64,000 nt of DNA, from positions 23,355 to 87,354 of the forward strand of contig JAITVK010000034.1 of NCBI GenBank assembly GCA_031285845.1, read 5' to 3'. Below, one piece after another: positions 37,253 to 46,618 of this stretch; position 1 is the stretch's first letter, and the number at the start of each line of letters is the position of its first letter. The notes beneath the pieces are model-generated. The model was not told the DNA's origin, made no database searches, and saw only the letters and a program-made list of their open reading frames with translations. The translations under genes and the position numbers were made by a program. Source of the stretch: Propionibacteriaceae bacterium. GTDB taxonomy: Bacteria; Actinomycetota; Actinomycetes; Propionibacteriales; Propionibacteriaceae.

Positions 37253-38940
37253 CTCGTCGACCCCTCCGCCTGGCAGCCGAGCTCATCACGCTGACCAGCA
37301 CCATGACACCCCGACTGCTCGCCGCCATCGTGCTCGGCTGCCTTGGACACCTGACGGCCATCGCGATCCCCGTGCTTGGTGCGATAACTATCTGCCAGGC
37401 GCTAGCGCACGAACCCATCACAGCCGGATCGATTGGGATCATCGTCTGCGGACTGGCGCGAGCCGGACTGGCCTACGGCGAACAGCACTGCAACCACTTC
37501 GTGGCCTTCACTGTTTTGGCCACACTACGCGACGCGGTGTTTCGAGCACTGCGACGCCTCGCGCCGGCCAAGCTCGAGGGCCGTGACAAGGGCAACCTCA
37601 TCTCGATCATCACCAACGACATCGAACTCATCGAGGTCTTCTACGCTCACACCATCTCCCCGGTGGCGATCGCTGTCACGGTCAGTGCGATCATGACCGC
37701 GCTGTTGGGCAGCATCCATCCGTGGCTGGGATTGATCGGAGCCAGCGGCTATCTCATCGTCGGGCTGGTCACACCGGTGGTGACCTGCGCCAAGAGTCGA
37801 GCCTTGGGGACTCGACATCGCCGTGAGTACGGCGAACTGAATGGGTTCGTCTTGGACAATCTGCGCGGGTTGCGTGACATTCTCCAATTCGGCGCCGCAG
37901 ACGAGCGGGCTGATCAGATGCGTCGACGGGATGCCGATCTGGCGACTGGCGCCCGGCGGATGGCACTGATCGAAGGGGTCAGTCAGGCCTGGTCGATCGT
38001 GCCGGTCTTGGGGTTCACTGGCGCGATCTTGGCCACCAGCCTGTCGCTTGTGGACCACAACATCATCAGTTCGGCCGCGGCGGTCGTCGCCAGTGTGGCC
38101 ATGATCTCATCGTTCGGACCTGTGCTGGCCCTGGCCGCCCTGTCGAACAACTTGGCGCACACCTGCGCAGCAGCCGACCGTGTGCTCGACATCCTTCACG
38201 AACAACCAGTGACCGCCGAGGTCGTCGGCGGATTCGACCTCGCCCAGAGTGGCGCCGCCCTGGCGGCCGTCAGCTTCGGCTACGACGAGAACGAGGTCCT
38301 GACCGATTGCTCGATCGACCTGCCTTCCAACAGGATCATCGGGATCACCGGACCCAGTGGTTGCGGAAAGTCGACTCTACTGCGACTGCTGATGCGCTTT
38401 TGGGACGCCAACCGAGGCGTGGTCACCATTGGCGGTCACGATGTCCGCCAGATCGACACGAACAGTCTGCGCGCGAGTGAGGCTTTGGTGACCCAGGACA
38501 CGCATCTGTTCTGCGGGACCATCGCCGACAACCTACGCGTCGCCAAACTTGACGCAGACCTCGACGAACTGATCAAGGCCTGCCAAAAGGCCAGCGTGCA
38601 TGATTTCATCATGTCAACTCCGCAAGGGTACGACACCCCAGTCGGCGAGCTTGGCGACACCCTGTCGGCTGGGGAACGCCAGCGCATCGGCGTGGCTCGG
38701 GCCTTTCTCCACCATGGCTCGCTGATGATGCTCGACGAACCCACCAGCAACCTGGACTGCCTCAACGAAGCCATCATTCTGCGATCGATCGCGCAGGAAA
38801 CGGCTGGGAAGACGGTCGTCCTGGTTTCGCACCGCTCCTCGACCATGGCGATCGCCGACACAGTTCACCGACTATTCGTCCCGTCGACGATTGACTCCGG
38901 CGCCTCGCCACTCGACGCCGAGCCCCTTCCGTCCGCCTGA
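37249..38940 (+). CDS. ABC half-transporter (CydC-like), second of a pair
   Basis: The 563-residue partner has six membrane segments, then Walker A GPSGCGKST, a variant signature TLSAGERQRIGVARAFL (Ala for the first Gly of LSGGQ), Walker B MMLDEPTSNLD and switch VSHR. The membrane domain has CydC-like GNLISIITNDIELIEVFYAH. It starts in an ATGA with its partner. No cydAB genes are present, so a role specific to cytochrome bd is not supported; together with DUF454, heme, porphyrin or thiol transport are the best guesses. Its 3' end overlaps the convergent VanZ gene by 76 bases. Confidence 0.9.
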   Translation: MTRRPLRLAAELITLTSTMTPRLLAAIVLGCLGHLTAIAIPVLGAITICQALAHEPITAGSIGIIVCGLARAGLAYGEQHCNHFVAFTVLATLRDAVFRALRRLAPAKLEGRDKGNLISIITNDIELIEVFYAHTISPVAIAVTVSAIMTALLGSIHPWLGLIGASGYLIVGLVTPVVTCAKSRALGTRHRREYGELNGFVLDNLRGLRDILQFGAADERADQMRRRDADLATGARRMALIEGVSQAWSIVPVLGFTGAILATSLSLVDHNIISSAAAVVASVAMISSFGPVLALAALSNNLAHTCAAADRVLDILHEQPVTAEVVGGFDLAQSGAALAAVSFGYDENEVLTDCSIDLPSNRIIGITGPSGCGKSTLLRLLMRFWDANRGVVTIGGHDVRQIDTNSLRASEALVTQDTHLFCGTIADNLRVAKLDADLDELIKACQKASVHDFIMSTPQGYDTPVGELGDTLSAGERQRIGVARAFLHHGSLMMLDEPTSNLDCLNEAIILRSIAQETAGKTVVLVSHRSSTMAIADTVHRLFVPSTIDSGASPLDAEPLPSA

Positions 38941-40031
38941 CTATCTGGGTCGACGGGCGGCGTACCCCGTGAATCCACCAGGTCACACCCGGCCAACGTG
39001 AAACTCATTCCGCGCGGGTCGATCAGGACCCACACCAATCCGACCACCACCCATCCGGCAGCGATCCAGCCGCCGAACCGAACCCAGTAGACCGCGATCA
39101 GCGCTCCACCCAGCCCGAGCATGGCTCGTACGACCAACCACAGCCTCGGCCACCGCCATCGGGGCGCTGGTTTCAGATAGACCACCCGCTGTCCTAGCGA
39201 AGCGCCGGAACCGACCAGAGCGAACACCATGATCACAGCGATCGACTCGACTTGGGTCATGAGGTTGGCTGATCCTTGGACCACCTTCGCCAAAGCAGTG
39301 TCTTCACGGCGTCCGCCCCCGACGAAGACGTAGAGCAGAACCGCTCCGACCTGAGTCACGCAGATGATGATCACCTGGACGACCAGATCGAACAGCACCC
39401 CGGCCAAGCGGCGACTTCGGGTCACCGGTTTGGCCTGCCCACGGGTACGTTCCATCGTGTCAGCGTCGGCGGTGAACCGTGGGATGACCATGGCCACCAA
39501 TCCCCCCAGGAAAGCTCCCAGCGTGTTCGTCATCAGGTCATTGACGTCGGCCACGCGATACGGACACGCGGCGGTGAACCAGTTGCCGGTGTACTGGGTC
39601 GATTCGATGAGCAGCGACACCACGAAGCCCACCAGCGTCGTCCGAATGACCCCGGCCTTCCACAGGTGTCGTACGATCACACCCAACGGCATGAACAGCA
39701 GCACGTTGAGGACCATCTGCATCACGTTCCAGCCGGTCAGGATCGACATCCATGACATCCCAGCCTGATGGTCGCGCCAGATTTGGCGGAAATACACCCA
39801 CGGATCCAGCTCCAGCGAACCCCGTGATCCGTCGCACCACTGCGCGTCGGGCAGCGGAAACAGGGTGTACGCCACAAGCCCTGTGACGTACACCATCAGG
39901 CCGGCCATCCAGGCCAGACGAGTGCCGGAGAATCGACCGTACTGACGATATTGATAGAACACGTAAGGCACGAACCCGATGACGCAGAGGACTGCGCCAA
40001 CAGCGATCGAACTCAATGCCTTGTCAACCAT
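38865..40031 (-). CDS. VanZ-RDD domain membrane protein
   Basis: The 388-residue protein has an N-terminal VanZ domain (about 1-190). It shows YTLFPLPD, WNVMQMVLNVLLFMPLG and ESTQY and ends in VNDLMTNTLGAFLGG. An RDD domain (about 205-350) follows, with RRLAGVLFDLVVQV, and a short polar tail closes the protein. It has roughly eight membrane segments. VanZ proteins contribute to glycopeptide tolerance in some Gram-positives, but most are uncharacterised. A TATACT box lies 10 bases before the ATG, so the leader is only a few bases. The tail is encoded antisense to the end of the CydC-like gene. Confidence 0.88.
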   Translation of the reverse strand: MVDKALSSIAVGAVLCVIGFVPYVFYQYRQYGRFSGTRLAWMAGLMVYVTGLVAYTLFPLPDAQWCDGSRGSLELDPWVYFRQIWRDHQAGMSWMSILTGWNVMQMVLNVLLFMPLGVIVRHLWKAGVIRTTLVGFVVSLLIESTQYTGNWFTAACPYRVADVNDLMTNTLGAFLGGLVAMVIPRFTADADTMERTRGQAKPVTRSRRLAGVLFDLVVQVIIICVTQVGAVLLYVFVGGGRREDTALAKVVQGSANLMTQVESIAVIMVFALVGSGASLGQRVVYLKPAPRWRWPRLWLVVRAMLGLGGALIAVYWVRFGGWIAAGWVVVGLVWVLIDPRGMSFTLAGCDLVDSRGTPPVDPDSQADGRGSASSGEAPESIVDGTNSR

Positions 40032-40041
40032 AGAAATATCT

Positions 40042-40047
40042 AGTATA
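40042..40047 (-). promoter_or_regulatory. -10 box of the VanZ-RDD gene
   Basis: TATACT on the minus strand is 10 bases before the ATG, inside an AT-rich near-palindrome (TAGAAATATCTA, 40031-40042). Confidence 0.4.
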
Positions 40048-40091
40048 GATCGAACCTGGCGACGGACCGAATCGCCACTTCGACCCGCCGA

Positions 40092-41507
40092 TCAGGGCTG
40101 GAGCTCATCAGCCAAACGCCGAACCGTTCCGCCAACCGCGGCCGGAAGCCCCAAGAAGTCCACCACGCTGGTGACCGACTCGTCCAAGGTCCCTCCACCC
40201 AAACGGTTCCCCTCGTCGAGGCGAGCGTCATTGACCGGCGTCGAGCGTCCACGCAGATGCCAGACCCAGGCGGCGACCGCCCGCAGGCCGCCGAGCGCCG
40301 AACGCCCCGCCGCCAACTCAGCTCGGATCGTGGGAACCAGCCGAATCGGGAGCTTCTGGGAGCCGTCAGCGGCGATGCGCGACAAGACGTCCCTCATCGC
40401 CGGGTTCTCGAAACGCTCCACCAGCGCCCTCTCGTAGGCCACGATCTCTGCCGTCGGCAGTGGGACGTACGAACTGGCTTCCGCCCACCACTGCTGGACC
40501 CAGGCGGCGACCACCGGGTCGGCGATGGCCTCCTGAACCGTGACATGACCGCGCAGTGGCCCGGCGTAGGCCATCAAGGAATGCGCGCCATTCAACAGCC
40601 AGAGCTTGCAGTGCTCGAACGGGACCACGTCGGCGACGAACTGTGCGCCCGCGCTGGCCCAATCGGGATGGTCAGTGCGGAACTCGCCCGCCAGAACCCA
40701 CTGGGCGAACGGCTCGGCGACCACACCTGCCGGATCGTCGTACCCAGTCAGAGCCGCCAACGCCTCCAGATCGGATGACGTGGGAGTCGGGGTGATCCGG
40801 TCCACCATCGTGGAGACGAACCCGACGCGCTCCTCGATCCACCCGACCAGCGTCGGATCGACCGCTTGGGCCACCTGGTGGACGACGTCGGACACCATCC
40901 GGCCCGACCCGACCACATTGTCGCAGGGCACGAACGTGATCGGATCATCACCGACCTGACGACGTGCCAGCAGTCCAGCGACGAAGCGCCCCGGCGCGGT
41001 GGTGACCGGTGCAGACAAAGGCGCTTGGCGCAGCGCGGCGACATCAGCCCTGACGGCGTCCAGTCCAAGATCCACCTCACCGTTGGCGTCACACAGATAC
41101 CCCGCTTCGGTGATCGTCGAGGTCACCACGCAGACTTCCTTGCGCGTGAAATAGTCGCGCCAAGCTGCCAGGTCAGCGGCGACATGAACTGCCGACAGAG
41201 CCGAGACGACCTCGGTGCGTGGTTGAGCCGACTGGAACATCGCGGAGTAGACGCAGCCTTGGGCCCGCAAGTCCGCCACGTGAGTGGCCGTACGTCCGCT
41301 GAAGGCCGCAATCCCCCACTGGTCGGCATCCGAGGCGTGTTCGGTGTACCAACAGGTGTGGGCCCGAAAAAAATACCCCAAGCCCAGATGAACGATCCTG
41401 ACAGGCGCGGCTAGGCGACCATCGCGGCGAGTGAGCCGAGGTTTGGAACCCCCTGAACTGGTCGGTGACGCGGGGGCGGTGGGCAGATCCGAACCGAACT
41501 CAGACAT
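40092..41507 (-). CDS. uxuB: Mannitol dehydrogenase family oxidoreductase, fructuronate reductase-like
   Basis: The 471-residue long-chain polyol dehydrogenase has an N-terminal Rossmann domain beginning VRIVHLGLGYFFRAH and a C-terminal catalytic domain with the FEHCKLWLLNGAHSLMAY motif (catalytic Lys, Asn, His). It also has FVPCDNVVGSG and MVDRITP. It is coupled to uxaC by an 8-base overlap, so D-fructuronate to D-mannonate (or tagaturonate to altronate) is the likely reaction. A 40-residue polar N-terminal extension precedes the Rossmann fold. The exact specificity rests on the operon partner. No mannonate dehydratase gene is in the window. Confidence 0.82.
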   Translation of the reverse strand: MSEFGSDLPTAPASPTSSGGSKPRLTRRDGRLAAPVRIVHLGLGYFFRAHTCWYTEHASDADQWGIAAFSGRTATHVADLRAQGCVYSAMFQSAQPRTEVVSALSAVHVAADLAAWRDYFTRKEVCVVTSTITEAGYLCDANGEVDLGLDAVRADVAALRQAPLSAPVTTAPGRFVAGLLARRQVGDDPITFVPCDNVVGSGRMVSDVVHQVAQAVDPTLVGWIEERVGFVSTMVDRITPTPTSSDLEALAALTGYDDPAGVVAEPFAQWVLAGEFRTDHPDWASAGAQFVADVVPFEHCKLWLLNGAHSLMAYAGPLRGHVTVQEAIADPVVAAWVQQWWAEASSYVPLPTAEIVAYERALVERFENPAMRDVLSRIAADGSQKLPIRLVPTIRAELAAGRSALGGLRAVAAWVWHLRGRSTPVNDARLDEGNRLGGGTLDESVTSVVDFLGLPAAVGGTVRRLADELQP

Positions 41508-42918
41508 GGAACACCTTCCGCGGATTGGACGCCACCAGGTCGTGGGCCACCTGAGCGGCTTCATCGACGTCGAGTCGATGTTCGACCACCAGCCGCGCCA
41601 GATGCCCACAGTCCATTCGGCGTGACATGTCATGACGGGCCGGGATCGACAAGAAGGCCCGGGTGTCATCGATGAACCCGGAGGTCCGCGAGAATCCGGC
41701 GCTCTCCGACACCGCCTCGAGGAAGCGGCGAATCGCGTCCGGCGCGTCGATGAACCACCACGGCACTCCGACGTACATGCTGGGATAGAAGCCGGCCAGC
41801 GGAGCCAGCTCGCGCGAGTAGACCGTCTCGTCGATCGTGAACACGACCAGGGTGAAGTTCGGCTGGACACCGAAGGCGTCCAGCATCGGCTGCAACGCAC
41901 GCGTGAACTCCACCGAGAGAGGGATGTCAGCGCCGACATCGGCTCCGTACCTCTGATGGGTCGGCGTGTGATGGTTGCGGAACACCGCCGGATGCAGTGT
42001 CATCGTCAGGCCGTCCTCACTAGCCATTCGGGCCTGCTCGAACAACATCGTCTGCTGCAAACCCTTGGCCTGACTCGAACTGGCCTGGCCGCGCAGCGCC
42101 CGACCATAGACTCGCTCCGCTTCGTCGCGAGTCAGCGCAGTGGTATTGACGTCAGAATGTGAGTGATCCGACGACACCGCGCCGTGGGCGGCGAAATAGG
42201 CCCGCCGATTCTCCATCGCGGCGATCCAACCGGCGTACGTCGACGTGTCCTCGCCGGCCACCTCGCCCAGACGAGCGACGAGGCCGGCCCACTCGGCCCG
42301 ACCGGGCTCGAGATACCGATCCGGTCGGAAAGTCGGCACGACTCGATGATGGAACGACCGATCGCGAGCCAGCTTGTCGTGGTGAGCCAAATCATCACAG
42401 GGGTCGTCGGTCGTGGCCATGAATTCGATGTCGAACCGATCCATCAGCGCACGCGGACGATAAGCCTTCGTGGCGATCGCCGCCGCGATGACGTCGTAGA
42501 TCGCGTCGGCCGTCTGCTCACTGGGACGCACATCGACACCGAAGACCTCAGCCAGGACCGCTTCGGTCCAATACTTCATCGGAGTGCCGTAGAACAGCGG
42601 CCAGCGCCCGCAGAAGACTCGCCAGGCAGCCCGCGCCTGATCCTCACTGAGGTAGTCGCCGCCAGGCGGCACACCGAGGGTGGCCAGGCTGACCCCGTCG
42701 GCGTGCAGCAGGCGCGTGACATAGTGATCGGGGGTCAGCAGCAAGCTGACAGGGTCGTGAAATTCGAGGTCGTCGGCGATCCAGACCGGTGGCACGTGGC
42801 CATGAGGAGAAATGATGGGCAGATCTTTCACCGACGCGTACAACTCGCGCGCGACCTCCCGCACGGCAGGATCGGCCGGGAACAGGCGGTCCGGATGAAG
42901 ACTCAACGGATGTGACAT
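41500..42918 (-). CDS. uxaC: Glucuronate/galacturonate isomerase
   Basis: The 472-residue enzyme interconverts D-glucuronate and D-fructuronate (or galacturonate and tagaturonate). It carries the UxaC signatures ISPHGHVPP near residue 37, FDIEFMATTDDPCDDL, AHGAVSSDHSHSD and the C-terminal SRRMDCGHLARLVVEHRL. A GGAGG site is very close to the ATG. It is the first gene of a two-gene operon divergent from a LacI-type regulator, probably induced by hexuronates. Confidence 0.95.
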   Translation of the reverse strand: MSHPLSLHPDRLFPADPAVREVARELYASVKDLPIISPHGHVPPVWIADDLEFHDPVSLLLTPDHYVTRLLHADGVSLATLGVPPGGDYLSEDQARAAWRVFCGRWPLFYGTPMKYWTEAVLAEVFGVDVRPSEQTADAIYDVIAAAIATKAYRPRALMDRFDIEFMATTDDPCDDLAHHDKLARDRSFHHRVVPTFRPDRYLEPGRAEWAGLVARLGEVAGEDTSTYAGWIAAMENRRAYFAAHGAVSSDHSHSDVNTTALTRDEAERVYGRALRGQASSSQAKGLQQTMLFEQARMASEDGLTMTLHPAVFRNHHTPTHQRYGADVGADIPLSVEFTRALQPMLDAFGVQPNFTLVVFTIDETVYSRELAPLAGFYPSMYVGVPWWFIDAPDAIRRFLEAVSESAGFSRTSGFIDDTRAFLSIPARHDMSRRMDCGHLARLVVEHRLDVDEAAQVAHDLVASNPRKVFHV

Positions 42919-43107
42919 GCCTCCATTATGAGGTGATGACTAGGGGTTGAAGTGGCCCTTGGCACCTGTTTCCGTCAAACCCTTCCCCGCGAGGCAGCGG
43001 CGTCGCCGGCCGGCGGCCCGAGGGGCGGGCATCCCAGTGGGCGACGACGTCGACCATCGAACGCTGCCCATTGTCCGTACTCCTGTTTCCAATTGTTGCC
43101 CGGGTGG

Positions 43108-43113
43108 TATGCT
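43108..43113 (+). promoter_or_regulatory. -10 box of the LacI-type gene (leaderless)
   Basis: TATGCT lies exactly seven bases before the ATG at 43121. A CCCGGG palindrome just upstream (43099-43104) could be part of an operator. Confidence 0.4.
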
Positions 43114-43120
43114 CCAGGGC

Positions 43121-44137
43121 ATGTCTGATGAAAACGTTGAACGTCCGGTGACGATCTACGAAGTGGCGGCGGCAGCCAAGGTCAGTCCGTCCACCGTCTC
43201 GCGGACCTTCTCCCGGCCAGGACGAGTCTCGGTACGAACCGCCGACCACGTCCGCGCGATCGCCACGAAGATGGGTTACCGCGAGGAGTCGATCTTTCGT
43301 CCCGTTCTCGCCACACGTCACCGCACGATCGGGCTCGCCGTGTCAGACGTGACCAATCCTTTCTACTTCGGCATCTTGCGGGGGGCCGAATCCCAGGCGA
43401 CCAAGGCCGACTACACGATGGTATTGATGGACGCTCAAGAGTCAGTCACTCATGAACGCGACAACCTTGACCGGATGCTGCCCCTGGTCGACGGTCTGAT
43501 CGTGGCCTCGTCGCGCATGTCCGACACCGTCCTGCGCTCGGTGGCCAAGAGCCATCCGGTGGTGGTCCTCAACCGCTACGTCGGCGGACTGCCGTCGGTG
43601 ATTCCCGACACGGCCCACGGTATGAAGCAGGCCATCGCCCATCTCCTGCAGTTGGGCCACTCCAGCGTCCACTACCTGGCCGGACCGGACGCCTCCTGGA
43701 TCTCGGGCATGCGATGGCTGTCGGCACGCGAGGCCGCCGCCTCGATGGGATTCAGCATCCACCGCCTCGGGCCGGTGCTGCCGACCGTGGAGGGCGGAGC
43801 CAGCGCTGTCGAGCAGGTGATCGCGCGCAAAGCGACCGCAGTCATCTGTTACAACGATCTGACCGCCATGGGACTGATCCGTCAATTGTCGCGGCGCGGA
43901 CGGTCCGTTCCCGAGACCGTGTCGATCATCGGCTGCGACAACATTTTCTCGTCCGATTTGATCACTCCGTCTCTGACCACGATCGCCGCGCCGATGGGCG
44001 TGCTAGGCGACACTGCCGTGAAGAACATCGTCGCGATGTTGGGCGGGGCCAGACCCCTGGCCACAGGCCCGATCACCATCCCCGTGAAGCTGATGGTGCG
44101 CCGCTCCACCGGGGCCTGCCCGATCCCGCGCGACTGA
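43121..44137 (+). CDS. LacI family transcriptional regulator
   Basis: The 338-residue repressor has an N-terminal helix-turn-helix (VTIYEVAAAAKVSPSTVSRT) and hinge, then a periplasmic-binding-protein-like ligand domain from RHRTIGLAVSDVTNPFY to the end. It is divergent from uxaC, so it most likely controls hexuronate catabolism. The ATG at 43121 lies seven bases after a TATGCT box, giving a leaderless mRNA; the longer upstream frame is not homologous. The gap to uxaC is 202 bases. Confidence 0.9.
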   Translation: MSDENVERPVTIYEVAAAAKVSPSTVSRTFSRPGRVSVRTADHVRAIATKMGYREESIFRPVLATRHRTIGLAVSDVTNPFYFGILRGAESQATKADYTMVLMDAQESVTHERDNLDRMLPLVDGLIVASSRMSDTVLRSVAKSHPVVVLNRYVGGLPSVIPDTAHGMKQAIAHLLQLGHSSVHYLAGPDASWISGMRWLSAREAAASMGFSIHRLGPVLPTVEGGASAVEQVIARKATAVICYNDLTAMGLIRQLSRRGRSVPETVSIIGCDNIFSSDLITPSLTTIAAPMGVLGDTAVKNIVAMLGGARPLATGPITIPVKLMVRRSTGACPIPRD

Positions 44138-44316
44138 ATTCGGTCGCCAACCTAGCGGAAAACCTCGTGTGCGGGCATCAGACCACTCGGGGATCGGGTG
44201 CGACCCGCTCGGCTGCTATGCCGACGCGCTCTCGGCGGGAAACTTCGTGCAAGAGCGGGCGCGGGCAGGCTGTCATCCAGGAGGATAGTGAACGCACCAT
44301 CACTTCGAGGAGAACA

Positions 44317-45759
44317 ATGTCATCCACACAAGGTTTCGCACAGATCGGCGTCATCGGCATGGCCGTCATGGGCTCCAACCTGGCCCGAAACCTGGCCCAT
44401 CACGGTTATCGCACCGCCATCTTCAACCGGACCGCTGCCAAGACCATCGAGGTGGCAGCCACTTTCCCTGAGGAGGGCTTCATCGTCGCGCAAACCCTGG
44501 AAGACTTCGTGGCCGCCCTGGAGCGTCCACGCCGCATGATCCTCATGGTCAAAGCCGGGCCCGCCACCGACGCGACCATCGACGCTCTCATCCCACTGCT
44601 TGAAGACGGCGACATCATCGTCGACGGCGGTAACTCGTTCTTCCAAGACACGCGCCGCCGTGAGGCGCGACTGCGCGAACTGGGTCTGCACTTCGTCGGC
44701 ACAGGCATCTCCGGCGGTGAGGTCGGCGCGCTGGAGGGGCCAGCGATCATGCCAGGAGGGTCGCGTCATTCGTACGACTATGTCGGCTCGATTCTGGAGG
44801 ACATCTCGGCCAAGTACGAGGGTCAGCCGTGCTGCGCCTACATCGGAACCGACGGCGCGGGCCATTTCGTCAAGATGGTCCACAACGGCATCGAGTACGC
44901 CGACATGCAGTTCATCGGCGAGGCCTACGAGCTGCTCAAAGCGGCTGGGTTCACCGCTCCACAGATGGCCGACATCTTCCAGACCTGGAACACCGGCGAC
45001 CTCGACTCGTACCTGATCGAGATCACCTCAACCGTGTTGCGCCAGGTCGACGCTGACACGGGACGCCCACTGGTCGACGTCATCGTCGACGCCGCCGGCA
45101 TGAAGGGCACCGGCACCTGGACTGTCCAAGAGGCGCTGCGTCTCGGGGTTCCGTCCGCTACGATCGCCGAAGCGGTGTTCGCCCGGGCCGCCTCGTCATC
45201 TCCAGATTTGAGGAGCGCCGCCCAAGCCGCGTTGACCGGCCCTGACGGACATATCGAGGTCGCCGACAAAACCACCTTCGTCGACCAGATCCGCGAAGGA
45301 CTCTGGGCGTCGAAGGTCATCGCGTACGCCCAAGGCCTGGATGAGATCAAGAGTGCGGCCGTCGAGTACGGCTGGACGATCGACATCGCCTCAGTGGCGC
45401 GCATCTGGCGGGCCGGGTGCATCATCCGAGCCAAATTGTTGGATCGGATCGCCAACGAGTACGCCGCCAATAATCTGGTGACACTGTTGGAGGCTCCATC
45501 GATCCGCGAAGGCCTCGCCAAGGCTCAGACCGCGTGGCGAGCGGTGATCGCCGAAGCGACTCAAGCCGGTGTCCCTCTGCCCGGGTTCTGCTCGGCGTTG
45601 GCCTACTACGACCAGGTGCGCGCGCCACGCGTCAACGCCGCGTTGACCCAGGGGTTGCGCGATTTCTTCGGGGCCCACACCTATCGGCGAATCGATCGGC
45701 CGGGCTCGTTCCACACGTTGTGGAGCGGGGATCGCAGTCAAGTCGAGGTCCCTGACTGA
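44317..45759 (+). CDS. gnd: 6-phosphogluconate dehydrogenase, decarboxylating
   Basis: The 480-residue enzyme of the oxidative pentose phosphate pathway yields ribulose-5-phosphate, CO2 and NADPH. The signatures are IGVIGMAVMGSNLARNLA (nucleotide binding), DGGNSFFQDT, the GISGGEVGALEGPAIMPGG substrate loop and KMVHNGIEYADMQ with the catalytic Lys. Start 44317 follows CGAGGAGA; the open frame runs much further upstream antisense and in other frames, without homology. It ends four bases from the convergent thioesterase gene. Confidence 0.97.
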   Translation: MSSTQGFAQIGVIGMAVMGSNLARNLAHHGYRTAIFNRTAAKTIEVAATFPEEGFIVAQTLEDFVAALERPRRMILMVKAGPATDATIDALIPLLEDGDIIVDGGNSFFQDTRRREARLRELGLHFVGTGISGGEVGALEGPAIMPGGSRHSYDYVGSILEDISAKYEGQPCCAYIGTDGAGHFVKMVHNGIEYADMQFIGEAYELLKAAGFTAPQMADIFQTWNTGDLDSYLIEITSTVLRQVDADTGRPLVDVIVDAAGMKGTGTWTVQEALRLGVPSATIAEAVFARAASSSPDLRSAAQAALTGPDGHIEVADKTTFVDQIREGLWASKVIAYAQGLDEIKSAAVEYGWTIDIASVARIWRAGCIIRAKLLDRIANEYAANNLVTLLEAPSIREGLAKAQTAWRAVIAEATQAGVPLPGFCSALAYYDQVRAPRVNAALTQGLRDFFGAHTYRRIDRPGSFHTLWSGDRSQVEVPD

Positions 45760-45763
45760 GCGC

Positions 45764-46618
45764 TCACTGAGGCTCAGGCTCCCCCAGGTGATACTGGGAC
45801 AGTCCTTCGCGCAGTTCAGGAGTCAACGGCGTGGGAATCCCTTGTCCGTCGGCGAACACCGCCACAGCCGCCGCTCGGGCACAGATGGTGCCCGTTGTGG
45901 GGTCGTCGACTTGGGAGCTGAAAGTCACCGAGGTGCGACCGATGTGCGCCACGCCCGTACGGACAATGTACGGCTTCTTGCGGAATACGATCGGATTGAG
46001 GTACCAGGCGTCTTGACGAGCCAGAAACCACAGGTTGTCGAACTCGGAGGTCTCATCCGTGCCGCGCAACGGCGCGGCCGTGAAGGTGATCCTGCCCTCT
46101 TGGACATAGTCGAAGATGATCGCGTTGTTGACATGATCGTAGGCGTCCAGATCCGACCACCGCACCCGCATCGAGGAGACCTTCGCATGATCGTCCATCG
46201 GAACCCACTCGATCTGACGCAAAGGTTCGACCACCGTCACCATGGAGGCGAAGACTTCCCGCGCCCGATCAGGCAAGGGTCGACGACGACGAAGCTCCAC
46301 CGCGTAGCCGGACAGTTTGGTGCGCGCCACGGCCACCTCATGCTCGTTCTGATATAGGCTGGCCGCCAACACCACACTGTCGGGGTCGACACTGGCCACG
46401 GTGATGTCCGCGTCGAGTGGAACCTCAGAGAAGAACACTGGCGCGCGGTATTCGATCTGGTTGATATCGACCACGAACCCCTTGCCGAGCAGATCGTCCA
46501 ACCCCAAGCCGTAGAGGAAATCCGCGCGAGCGTCTTGCAGATAGTCGAGATAGCGGGCGTTGTTGACATGGCCCTGCGCGTCGAGGTCTCCCCAACGCAA
46601 AGGCACCTCAACCCTCAT
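45764..46618 (-). CDS. Tandem hotdog acyl-CoA thioesterase
   Basis: The 284-residue protein has two 4HBT-like hotdog domains. Each begins with the same pattern: RWGDLDAQGHVNNARYLDYL (residues ~9-28) and RWSDLDAYDHVNNAIIFDYV (~153-172). Such proteins hydrolyse acyl-CoA or hydroxybenzoyl-CoA thioesters. It overlaps the end of fadD by 11 bases, linking acyl-CoA formation and release in one transcript. Start 46618 has AAGGAC upstream; an ATG at 46636 lacks a site. Confidence 0.88.
   Translation of the reverse strand: MRVEVPLRWGDLDAQGHVNNARYLDYLQDARADFLYGLGLDDLLGKGFVVDINQIEYRAPVFFSEVPLDADITVASVDPDSVVLAASLYQNEHEVAVARTKLSGYAVELRRRRPLPDRAREVFASMVTVVEPLRQIEWVPMDDHAKVSSMRVRWSDLDAYDHVNNAIIFDYVQEGRITFTAAPLRGTDETSEFDNLWFLARQDAWYLNPIVFRKKPYIVRTGVAHIGRTSVTFSSQVDDPTTGTICARAAAVAVFADGQGIPTPLTPELREGLSQYHLGEPEPQ

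Noticed and set aside
36000..38940. cydDC for cytochrome bd assembly
   Set aside because: The ABC pair is CydDC-like, but no cydA or cydB is linked and the operon starts with DUF454 instead.
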